Shown: positions 31,005 through 38,409 of the stretch, piece after piece | Layout of the letters: every line of letters begins with the position of its first letter | Position numbering within the stretch: position 1 is the first letter of the stretch | Assembly (NCBI GenBank): GCA_028824575.1 | Contig: JAPPDN010000059.1 | Coordinates: forward strand, 62,001 to 126,000 | DNA from: Candidatus Poribacteria bacterium | GTDB taxonomy: Bacteria > Poribacteria > WGA-4E > WGA-3G | Length of the DNA stretch: 64,000 bases | Reading direction: 5' to 3' | Program-made: the position numbers and the translations under genes | The notes under the pieces: model-generated | The model's database searches: none | The model's input: the letters and a program-made list of their open reading frames with translations, nothing else | What the model was told of the DNA's origin: nothing

Positions 31005-32096
31005 ATGCATTTACGTTCACAGAAAATAGAACTTAACCCGAATAATAAGCAATCCACGCTTATGGCACAACACTGCGGATATAGGCGTGTTGCGTTTAAC
31101 TTTGCGTTATCGTCTTTCAAAACAGGATTAGACGCAGATAATTGGCAGTCTGAACAGGACTTGTGTAAGGAATTCAATGGCGTTAAACGCGATAAGTTTC
31201 CTTGGTCTACAGATCTATCTCAAAACGCCTCTAAAAACGCAATACGCGCCCTCGGTGATGCTATCACGCGTTGGAAGAAAGGACAAAACCGTTTTCCTGT
31301 CTATAAGAAACGATCTGGTAAATGTTCTTACCAAGCCGACAATGGTGCAGGAACGGTAAAAATCCATAAGAAACGGATTGGCTTACCGAAAATAGGGTGG
31401 GTTCGCATGCGTGAGGAACTGCGGTATTCTGGTGAAATCACCAAAGTCGTCGTATCTCGTAAAAACGATAAGTGGTTTGCCTCTATCACCGTGAGACGCC
31501 TCGATAGTAGTAACTACAAACACCAACCGCCTCTATTTAACGATAAAGAACCCATCGGAATTGACGTAGGTATCAATACACTTGCCACCTGTTCTAATGG
31601 CGATACATACGATAACCCACGTCCACTCAAGCGGTATGAGCGGAAGTTAGCACGTACCAATCGTGCGTTAGCACGTAAAGTTTTTCAGTCAAAAAACTGG
31701 CATAAAGCAAAGAAACAACTGAGTGGTGTGCATTATCGGATAAGCAATATCCGTGAAGACGCTCACCACCAAGCGACGACAAAGATTGTCCGCAAAGCCT
31801 CTGCTATTGGTATAGAGACTCTGAACATCAGCGGGCTGTTAAAGAACAGAAAACTTGCCAAGGCGTTATCCGACTCGGCATTATCGCGGTTTCTCACAAT
31901 GCTCAAATACAAGGCAGAACGCCGTGGGATACCGATAACAGAGGCAGATAGGTTCTTTGCCAGTTCCAAGATGTGTAGCAACTGCGGACACAAGAAAAAG
32001 CACCTAATGCTATCCGATAGAGTTTATAACTGCCTACAATGTGGTACGTCTATAGACCGAGACCTCAACGCTGCGATTAATCTGTGTCCGTCTTGA
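31005..32096 (+). CDS. tnpB: TnpB RNA-guided nuclease, element 2
   Basis: 363 residues from ATG 31005, six bases after the leader. The RuvC triad is intact: Asp in IGIDVGINTLAT, Glu in GIETLNISGLL, Asp in DRDLNAAINL. The zinc ribbon is CSNCGHKKKHLMLSDR then CLQCG. It is clearly closer to the TnpB at 55461 than to the one at 12480 (shared LLKNRKLAKALSD and RFFASSK-CSNC). It would cut DNA guided by RNA from the element's 3' end. The protein appears complete and functional. Confidence 0.92.
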   Translation: MHLRSQKIELNPNNKQSTLMAQHCGYRRVAFNFALSSFKTGLDADNWQSEQDLCKEFNGVKRDKFPWSTDLSQNASKNAIRALGDAITRWKKGQNRFPVYKKRSGKCSYQADNGAGTVKIHKKRIGLPKIGWVRMREELRYSGEITKVVVSRKNDKWFASITVRRLDSSNYKHQPPLFNDKEPIGIDVGINTLATCSNGDTYDNPRPLKRYERKLARTNRALARKVFQSKNWHKAKKQLSGVHYRISNIREDAHHQATTKIVRKASAIGIETLNISGLLKNRKLAKALSDSALSRFLTMLKYKAERRGIPITEADRFFASSKMCSNCGHKKKHLMLSDRVYNCLQCGTSIDRDLNAAINLCPS

Positions 32097-32220
32097 TCTT
32101 AACACCGTCGCCACGAGTTGCGAGGAGACGATAAACGCCTGTAGAGTTTCCGTAAGACCTTGCTTGAAGGCACGAAACGATGAAGCAGGAAGTATGGCAG
32201 AAACCAAGTTTCGCTAAGTC
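32097..32220 (+). ncRNA. Putative omega RNA region of element 2
   Basis: Downstream of tnpB, with GTAAGACCTTGCTTGAAGG and GATGAAGCAGGAA, matching conserved words downstream of the other two tnpB genes (GACCTT near element 1, GAxGAAGCA in all). No sharp right-end hairpin is seen here. Confidence 0.5.
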
Positions 32221-32231
32221 CTACACAACGA

Positions 32232-32306
32232 ATGACAACCCAAGAGATATTAGAGGACGCATTGAACGGTTTCTTTCAGCGTAACGATAAACCGCCGATA
32301 GCATGA
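32232..32306 (+). pseudogene. C-terminal fragment of a second RHH protein
   Basis: Encodes MTTQEILEDALNGFFQ then RNDKPPIA and a stop, 19 of 24 residues matching the end of the RHH protein at 30564. The rest is missing, replaced by the TnpB element. It is part of a partial duplication that also includes the small gene at 32470. Confidence 0.7.
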
Positions 32307-32469
32307 GGGTTACCACACACGGTATCCCTCAGAAACGCGTTACAAAGCATCCTCGTAAGTTTTTTTAACGTGTCCCATGGTTTTCTATTCGGTTGTGCCT
32401 GTCTTTGTCGCATAATTTGTTAGGTTGGGCATGGCATCGTTAATTGACGAAGGTATTTAACTGTAAAAT

Positions 32470-32670
32470 ATGCTTTCCGAATTACACTATAGAATCTTGG
32501 AGAATGCCAATCGCGAACTGACGAAACAGTTTCGGAAACTCCGCAACGCCCGCGCCAGTCGCGACGCACACACTATCAAACGCGCTGAAATGGAATACTT
32601 TCAGTCGTTGCAGCACCTTTACGCCGCGGTGCAAGATGCCGTTGCTGATGGAAACCCCCAATACCGGTAG
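32470..32670 (+). CDS. Small helical protein, paralogue of 28928
   Basis: 66 residues. Shares ELHxxxLENANREL, FRKLRNARASRD and MEYFQ with the gene at 28928. It marks the end of the plasmid-like block; genes beyond are on the other strand. Function unknown. Confidence 0.6.
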   Translation: MLSELHYRILENANRELTKQFRKLRNARASRDAHTIKRAEMEYFQSLQHLYAAVQDAVADGNPQYR

Positions 32671-32802
32671 GAGAAACCCGTCTTGTGCCGGTTTCCCATG
32701 CATTACCGACAACCCATTCAAATTAACTATTTGTTAATTTTCTCAATCTTAAAGTTTTTCAAACTGCCTGCGAACATAGTGGACATAGGGGTTCGTGTTC
32801 TG

Positions 32803-32832
32803 AACCTAACGTTTTCACAGTTACGTTAGGTT
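32803..32832. terminator. Perfect 10-bp hairpin AACCTAACGT/ACGTTAGGTT
   Basis: Loop of ten bases, followed by GTCTT on the plus strand. It lies in the 345-bp gap between the plasmid-like block and the minus-strand genes and could stop transcription from either side. Nothing else was seen in the gap. Confidence 0.5.
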
Positions 32833-33015
32833 GTCTTACCGTCATAGGTGTTTTCTGATTTCCGTGGGCTATATTTTCTCAATTCTATGTTATTTTCAAG
32901 AAGAACCCTTCAAATTGCTATCGGATTTGTGCTAAACCGAGATGCTATTTTTGTCAGAGACAAGAATTCTTTAATGAATTGCTGAATTAACTTCACTTCC
33001 CCTGACTAAAATCAA

Positions 33016-33429
33016 CTAACGCAAAGTCATATAACCGATGAAAATTAGAAGGATCGCTCCATAAATGCAAAACAACAGAATCGTAACAGTTTGGAAGGTC
33101 CGAAACGATTCGATGCGTTTATCCAGATTTTGACACCAGCGATAAAGGTGCTGGATGTCAGCTCTCAGTTCAACAAGGGTCTTATCTATATTCCAAACAC
33201 GCCTAAATTTGATGGTCACGAAAATACTTGCTGCAGTCGCTATCAACCCCGAAATCCCGAGGATCCAACCGAACACCTTATCCCTTCGATCAAGTTCTTC
33301 AAACTTTTGGTTAATCAAATTTTCGACTTGAGTTTCATCGACCTGAGCAAACACTTCAAGTATTTCCACTGAAACAGCGATGAACACCATACCAAGAATG
33401 AGGGTCATCACCACTTTGACAGGCATCAT
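33016..33429 (-). CDS. Membrane protein, possibly linked to vWA gene
   Basis: 137 residues from ATG 33429 (CAGGAG upstream). Signal-like first helix (VVMTLILGMVFIAVSVEIL), a short coiled segment, a second helix (FGWILGISGLIATAASIF), a coil and a C-terminal helix (VTILLFCIYGAILLIF). Unrecognised. It sits 43 bp after the vWA-like gene's stop on the same strand, so they may form a unit. Confidence 0.6.
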   Translation of the reverse strand: MMPVKVVMTLILGMVFIAVSVEILEVFAQVDETQVENLINQKFEELDRRDKVFGWILGISGLIATAASIFVTIKFRRVWNIDKTLVELRADIQHLYRWCQNLDKRIESFRTFQTVTILLFCIYGAILLIFIGYMTLR

Positions 33430-33471
33430 AAACTCCTGTTTTCTTCTGTGTTTCAATTCCAAAACGACTTA

Positions 33472-34341
33472 TTACATTAAGTTTTTTACCTTCTGTCCGA
33501 CAGGATGTCCGACCTTCCCAAAATCAGTGGACTTTATCTTCATTGCTTTTAACCAGACTTCCCAATAAAAGGTGATGATTTGAAAGTCTTTTTGATAAGG
33601 AACATTATTTTCATCTGTTTGAAGGCGTATCTCGCTCATCAGGAAATCAATATCATAGCGACTGAAATCGTGTCCGGTGGTTAACAGACCGCTACCGCCT
33701 TGGATTTTCTGCTCCCATTGCGGATCGTCAGGCAATTTACTCACCTGCATGTACGTACGCGGAATCCGCATCGCTTCTATGATATTGTCGAAATTAAGGT
33801 AACCATCGGAAATGCAGATAACGATATTCTGATGGTCTTCTGAGAAGTAACTCTCCGCTTCATATTTAAACCATTCCCAGATGTCAGAGCCGGTGTGCCT
33901 GTGTTGCCGAACAAATTCATATAAAGTATCAAGCGTATTAAGGAATACTTGTTTACGGTTTTCTACATCAGCATTGATCCCCGCAAGGCTTCTGTGACCA
34001 GCTCCGTCTTTATCTGCAATGGCGAGATCTTTCATAATCTGTCGGGGTACTGGTGGAACACTGGGTTGGTTTGGAATGGCAATAGTGAGGCGATCATGAT
34101 ACTGAAGTTTCTCAGATGCAAGGATGTGCCGCTTGGTTACCCTTTCAAACTCAGTAACGATCTCTTTTATAATCTCCTTGTCCCTTTCGATTTGACCAGG
34201 ATGCTTTTCGTCAGAAATGCGATCGGATGTATCAAGAATGATAACGATATTAATAGGTTTCGTTGCTGCCAATGTCCCTATATTCAAAACCATCAAAAAG
34301 GTTAGGTATAATAACGTTCGCACAACATTGGAGGTTTTCAT
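33472..34341 (-). CDS. Secreted vWA-like protein
   Basis: 289 residues with a signal peptide (RTLLYLTFLMVLNIGTLAA). Residues 28-200 resemble a von Willebrand A domain: INIVIILDTSDRIS with a partial metal-site DxSxx, and HQNIVICISDGYLNF as the later strand with Asp. The canonical second Ser of the MIDAS is replaced (DTSDR). Such proteins bind other proteins outside the cell. The same-strand coiled-coil gene lies 11 bp upstream. Confidence 0.65.
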   Translation of the reverse strand: MKTSNVVRTLLYLTFLMVLNIGTLAATKPINIVIILDTSDRISDEKHPGQIERDKEIIKEIVTEFERVTKRHILASEKLQYHDRLTIAIPNQPSVPPVPRQIMKDLAIADKDGAGHRSLAGINADVENRKQVFLNTLDTLYEFVRQHRHTGSDIWEWFKYEAESYFSEDHQNIVICISDGYLNFDNIIEAMRIPRTYMQVSKLPDDPQWEQKIQGGSGLLTTGHDFSRYDIDFLMSEIRLQTDENNVPYQKDFQIITFYWEVWLKAMKIKSTDFGKVGHPVGQKVKNLM

Positions 34342-34351
34342 AAAGGGTCCT

Positions 34352-34696
34352 TTAGGAATTCTGAAGTGATGCTACATAGTCTTGAAGCGTTCTTTCTGCT
34401 AATTGCTGGATATCCAAGACTTGTGCAGAAATTGTCTCTGGTAATTCCGTTTTACGTTGGGCTACATACCGGCACCAACCTGTTACGAATTCATTTGCTT
34501 GTCGTTCCAGCTTCTTTGTATCCACAAATTTTTTGCGTTTACGGTTCACTAAATCCTCAATCTCTGATTCACACCGGTTAATCTCCTCTTGTAACCCCTG
34601 AATCTGTTCACCGAAACCACTCATCTGATTTTGTATATGCGTCTGATCCGCCTGTATCCCCGCAATTTCTATCTCGATCGGTTTTTTGAAAGCCAA
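34352..34696 (-). CDS. Coiled-coil protein
   Basis: 114 residues, mostly one long helix with heptads (IQGLQEEINRCESEIEDLVN). No signal peptide. It precedes the vWA gene by 11 bp. R1 begins within ten bases upstream of its start. No family recognised. Confidence 0.55.
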   Translation of the reverse strand: MAFKKPIEIEIAGIQADQTHIQNQMSGFGEQIQGLQEEINRCESEIEDLVNRKRKKFVDTKKLERQANEFVTGWCRYVAQRKTELPETISAQVLDIQQLAERTLQDYVASLQNS

Positions 34697-34700
34697 TTCA

Positions 34701-34745
34701 AAAGGACTGCAATTTTGAGGGGATTTCGTGCAAAATGTGAAAAAC
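34701..34745. repeat. Dispersed repeat R1, half copy
   Basis: AAAGGACTGCAATTTTGAG followed by GGATTTCGTGCAAAATG. Lies between the coiled-coil gene and the end of the sigma/BNR fusion. Confidence 0.7.
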
Positions 34746-34768
34746 TTTTCTCAGCAAAGAAAGTCCTC

Positions 34769-37741
34769 CTATTTACGAGACACGGCATCCCCTTCCTCAA
34801 GCGAGATATGGAACATCCCGCGCCGTTCGGTCGCAACATAAAGCCTGTCACGGTCAACAACAAGCGCGAGAACTTTGCCGGGAACATTCGGAGAAATCTG
34901 ATTCCATTCGTCGTGAGCCTCCAAACGGTAGACTCCCTCATCACCCGCACCGTAAATCGTAGGACCATCCACAGCCAATCTTTCAATAACACCTTCAGCG
35001 GTGATCACGCGCCAATGCATCCCGGTTTGTGATGCTAAGACACCTCTGTCTGTCGCGACGTAAACCGTCGATCCGGCAAAGAGAATCTCCGTGAAATCGG
35101 TGAACGGGAGCGGCAGCGTTGACGTAATGTCTTTCCAACTGTCCCCGCCATCCAGCGATTGAAACAACTTGCCATCGCGTTTCCCGACGTAGACGGTTTT
35201 TCCTGAAACCGCTAACTTGAACCCATATTCCGTATCCGCAGCGGACGGCTCGCCAGTATCTACCAATCCGGTGTCCTTCCATTCTGGATCGCCGGGATTC
35301 CATTTGAAAAGTTTCCGTTTATATTCGGCATACAATGTCTCGCTACTGACCGCAAATGCACCAATTGCTTCATGTTCTTTCCGACGCAAAGTCTTTACCG
35401 AATTATCATCTCCATGACCGTGGACTGAATGTGCCTGTCCTACTCCCTTGCTATTTGCTGACACCTTGATGGATGGAGCATCCACTTCAAACGTGGGGAT
35501 CCCTTGAAACCGGACGAGGCTATTGCCATCAGCAGATAAACGGAAAATGCCCAAATTGTCTCCTTCAGGTAAAAATACATAGAGCCTATTGTTAGCAACA
35601 GTTAACCAAGAATCAGAAGAAATAGTGATGTAGGACTGTCTGGCTTCGATCGCGCTGTGTCTGCCATTGCTAAGGTCAATCCGAACGGTTTTCCATGACT
35701 CACCCCGGTCCACCGATTGGACAAGTGCATCACCGGTATGTGCGTAGAGCTTGTTGTTGAGTGTGACCAAATCCAATATCCCAGTTCCGATCATGCCATC
35801 CATGAACAGATGCCACGACTCACCGCCATCGGTTGTCCGGTAAACACCCGATCTTCCTGCTTTGTAAAATGTATTCTCATTTCCTGCCACAGCTGCCAAA
35901 CCACTCAGGACAAACGAATCCCTGTCAAATCCAAGGTCTACCCACGTCTGTCCACCGTCTCTTGATCGAAAACGAGTGGTCGTCTCTGCGAAGATCGTCT
36001 TACCGGTGACCAACAAACTCATACCCGACCGTGCCCTTATAGAACGTGATCGACCTATCGGCGTTATTTCAGTCCATGAGGTGCCCAAGTCCCTTGAATG
36101 GAAAGCCCTGCTCAAACTTGAATTGTCGTCATACATCATCTGCATGACTTCCTTCGATTCCGATTCAATCTGTTCTAAGCGAAGAAAATCAGGACCCGTT
36201 CCAACATAGAGATGACCTTCAGCCACTGCTAAGGAATAGATGGATCCGGATATATCTTCAAGTAATCGTTTCCACGTCCCTGAATCAAGTCGATAGAGGC
36301 CTTTGTCTGTGCCGACAAATACCGTGTTTCCAACCGCAGTCACTGCGGAAATCCTTCTGCCCATCAATCCATCATCAAAAAGTGTCCACTGGGCACCTAC
36401 ATCTGTAGAGCGGAACATACCCTTCTCATAGAGGGCAAGATACATCGTCCGATGCAGATGGGAACCGTTTCCTTGTGCTTCATCTACGACTACCAATCCA
36501 ATGGCATCTCCTTCTGGACGGGGACCGAGGGATTTCCAGGTCTCACCGGCATCGGTTGAGGCAAATACCTCATCATTAGAGACGACGTAGAGTGTTCCTT
36601 CATGCTCTGCCATAGGCACCCGCAATCCTTCAAGAGGGAAGTTACTGTTTATGAGCGTCCATGCCGGTGCATCTGGTGTCAACCTATAGATACCTGTCGG
36701 TGAAAAAGCGTAAATCGTCCCTTCAGCTGTTGCGGATATATCAGCAACAGAACCGCCTTGCGGTCCAGCTGTCTGTGCCCATTGGGATGCGGAAAGTTGA
36801 ATTGCCCCATCCTGTGTAAGGGATGCTAAATCCGATTCAGAGACTTGCACGCCCGTCCCTGTGTTTCTATCGGTGTTCACAGCGCGCCCTGCTTGACTTC
36901 GGACATCGGGTTTCGTATCAATATTGAGAACGATAGGCGTGTCTATAATTTCAATCGTCGGTTCTGACTGTGCCTCGAAACTATACGGTTTCTGAAATCG
37001 GACGAGGTATTGATTGCTCACACCCAACAGCAGTAGCGTCACCAGGACCGCAGATGCCCCAAAAGCCGCCCATGGCAGTAATGGTTTTCCTGTTGAAGGC
37101 GGTGCTAATTTCGTATCAGCGACTTTCTGGAGGATGTTCTGTGTTAGATTTTCAGACAGTCGGACACTTCCGAGCATCTCTTGAACCAGGAGTTCCTCGT
37201 CCTGTTTCAAACGCTTTCGCGCCCGCTGCAGCCGACTCGTAATCGTGTTCACCGATACACCTAAAAACTTGCTAATCTCCTTCGCCGTCATTTCACCGAG
37301 ATAGTAAAGCGTCATGACGGTGCGTTCACTCTCGGGTAGTTTTTCCAGAAGTTTCTTGACGAGTTCCTGGTGATGTGAGCGGGCCTCTTCTTCGTGTTGT
37401 GTCGACACATACTGTTCGTAAAAGGTTTTCTCCATCTCTGCCATGGTGACATCCTCCAACGACTTTACTTCCGGTTTGTTCTTTCGGAGATAGGTATTAC
37501 ACAACTGATTTGTAATGACATAAAGCCACCCAGAAAACTGTTTAGGATCCTTTAACTTTGCGAGATGCTTGTAGGCGCGAAGGAAAGCGTCCTGCGTAAT
37601 CTCCTCGGCGAAATGGAAATCACCAATCCGCCGCCAAGCAAGCGCGTGAACACTTTTCTGATGCTTGCGGACTAACGCCGTGAACGCTTCATCGTCTCCC
37701 GACAAAACCTTGTAAATGAGTTGAACATCATCTTCTACCAT
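34769..37741 (-). CDS. ECF sigma factor fused to a membrane-anchored BNR propeller
   Basis: 990 residues. An ECF sigma factor opens the protein: sigma-2 at 15-85 (FTALVRKHQKSVHALAWR, then AEEITQDAFLRAYKHLAKL) and sigma-4 at 130-185 (LPESERTVMTLYYLGEMT, then ISKFLGVSVNTITSRLQRAR). A membrane helix at about 225-245 (FGASAVLVTLLLLGV) leads to a 700-residue outer part with BNR/Ycf48-type propeller repeats (GETWKSLG, GAQWTLFDDG, GGQTWVDLG, GGESWHLF, GDSWKDIT). In one chain it links an outside binding domain to a promoter-recognition domain, without a separate anti-sigma factor. Release of the sigma part would presumably need proteolysis. Confidence 0.9.
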   Translation of the reverse strand: MVEDDVQLIYKVLSGDDEAFTALVRKHQKSVHALAWRRIGDFHFAEEITQDAFLRAYKHLAKLKDPKQFSGWLYVITNQLCNTYLRKNKPEVKSLEDVTMAEMEKTFYEQYVSTQHEEEARSHHQELVKKLLEKLPESERTVMTLYYLGEMTAKEISKFLGVSVNTITSRLQRARKRLKQDEELLVQEMLGSVRLSENLTQNILQKVADTKLAPPSTGKPLLPWAAFGASAVLVTLLLLGVSNQYLVRFQKPYSFEAQSEPTIEIIDTPIVLNIDTKPDVRSQAGRAVNTDRNTGTGVQVSESDLASLTQDGAIQLSASQWAQTAGPQGGSVADISATAEGTIYAFSPTGIYRLTPDAPAWTLINSNFPLEGLRVPMAEHEGTLYVVSNDEVFASTDAGETWKSLGPRPEGDAIGLVVVDEAQGNGSHLHRTMYLALYEKGMFRSTDVGAQWTLFDDGLMGRRISAVTAVGNTVFVGTDKGLYRLDSGTWKRLLEDISGSIYSLAVAEGHLYVGTGPDFLRLEQIESESKEVMQMMYDDNSSLSRAFHSRDLGTSWTEITPIGRSRSIRARSGMSLLVTGKTIFAETTTRFRSRDGGQTWVDLGFDRDSFVLSGLAAVAGNENTFYKAGRSGVYRTTDGGESWHLFMDGMIGTGILDLVTLNNKLYAHTGDALVQSVDRGESWKTVRIDLSNGRHSAIEARQSYITISSDSWLTVANNRLYVFLPEGDNLGIFRLSADGNSLVRFQGIPTFEVDAPSIKVSANSKGVGQAHSVHGHGDDNSVKTLRRKEHEAIGAFAVSSETLYAEYKRKLFKWNPGDPEWKDTGLVDTGEPSAADTEYGFKLAVSGKTVYVGKRDGKLFQSLDGGDSWKDITSTLPLPFTDFTEILFAGSTVYVATDRGVLASQTGMHWRVITAEGVIERLAVDGPTIYGAGDEGVYRLEAHDEWNQISPNVPGKVLALVVDRDRLYVATERRGMFHISLEEGDAVSRK

Positions 37742-37816
37742 CAGGATTCTCTATCATGAATGAGCAGAACTGATTGTGTTGACCTGTTTTTCAATGTAAT
37801 TACGATTATTTTTATT

Positions 37817-37861
37817 AAAGACTCCACTTTTCGGCAAAAAACGTGCATAATCTGAAAAAAA
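37817..37861. repeat. Dispersed repeat R1, variant arm
   Basis: AAAGACTCCACTTTTCGG followed by ACGTGCATAAT. It resembles the opposite arm of the palindrome. It lies between the sigma/BNR gene and the terminator of the peptide gene. Confidence 0.55.
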
Positions 37862-37872
37862 GTTACGAAAGT

Positions 37873-37904
37873 GGCGGTTTCACTGTCTCTGATAGGAAAC
37901 CGCC
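37873..37904 (-). terminator. Rho-independent terminator of the Cys-rich peptide gene
   Basis: GGCGGTTTC pairs with GAAACCGCC (9-bp stem). On the minus strand it is followed within 15 bases by a run of T. It sits 31 bp after the stop of the peptide gene at 37935. Confidence 0.75.
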
Positions 37905-37934
37905 GAAAATAGATTGTCAATACATTCCTTAGCG

Positions 37935-38195
37935 TTATTCACATTGACTGTGCCAGACCCCTACACAGGTCCCTGCATGCCATTGGTCACACCAAACGGC
38001 GCAATACTCGCCGTCTGCACAGTCATCACCGTCAGGGTCACACGTTAAATGTGCCTGAACGGGAGGCGTAACGATTGCTTGGGCGAGCAATACACTTGCG
38101 CTTGCGACACCCAGAGCCAATGGTGACTTAACGCCAACACGACCCTCTTCGGATTTGAGGAAGTCACTAATTTTACTGCGAATGTTGTTTTTCAT
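37935..38195 (-). CDS. Cys-rich secreted peptide 1, leader-like N-terminus
   Basis: 86 residues, AAAGGAG before the ATG. The first 48 residues form a leader: FLKSEEGRVGVKSPLALGVA, then a hydrophobic ASVLLAQAIVTPPVQA ending in an Ala-x-Ala-type site. The last 38 residues are short-spaced and contain six Cys (CDPDGDDCADGEYCAVWCDQ, then TCVGVWHSQC). A paralogue with the same leader but a different core is at 43795. This conserved-leader/variable-core plan, with modifying enzymes nearby, suggests a modified peptide (RiPP-like). A simple disulfide-rich secreted peptide is the alternative. Confidence 0.75.
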   Translation of the reverse strand: MKNNIRSKISDFLKSEEGRVGVKSPLALGVASASVLLAQAIVTPPVQAHLTCDPDGDDCADGEYCAVWCDQWHAGTCVGVWHSQCE

Positions 38196-38270
38196 CTATG
38201 GGTTTTCTCCTTTCTGCCGGTGCTCCCGTCCAGCGGGATCAGTCCCTAACGGTTGTCAGGAGACCCATTT
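38196..38270 (-). promoter_or_regulatory. Conserved 5' leader of peptide gene 1
   Basis: Shared with peptide gene 2: AAATGGGT-CCTGAC, a hairpin GCTGG/CCGGC (38216-38234, GCCGG/CCGGC in copy 2), then CAGAAAGGAGAAAA holding the ribosome site. Shared structure suggests common translational control. Confidence 0.6.
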
Positions 38271-38409
38271 TCAGCACGAGAAGAAAAAGATGAAAATCTC
38301 GGATTTTCATTGCTTTTCCTCTTATCGCTTATGGGGTGGAGCCAGCCCGCTGAAAATGTTTAAAAACCGGTTCAATTTGGACATAGAATTCCAGTTCATA
38401 AACATGTTG

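Larger units (their letters stand above)
30850..32225 (+). mobile_element. IS200/IS605-type element 2, tnpB only
   Basis: Promoter, structured leader, intact tnpB and an omega-RNA-like tail lie between the RHH gene and a fragment of a second RHH gene. No tnpA. The exact ends are not visible; the start lies soon after the RHH stop and the end near 32225. Confidence 0.65.
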
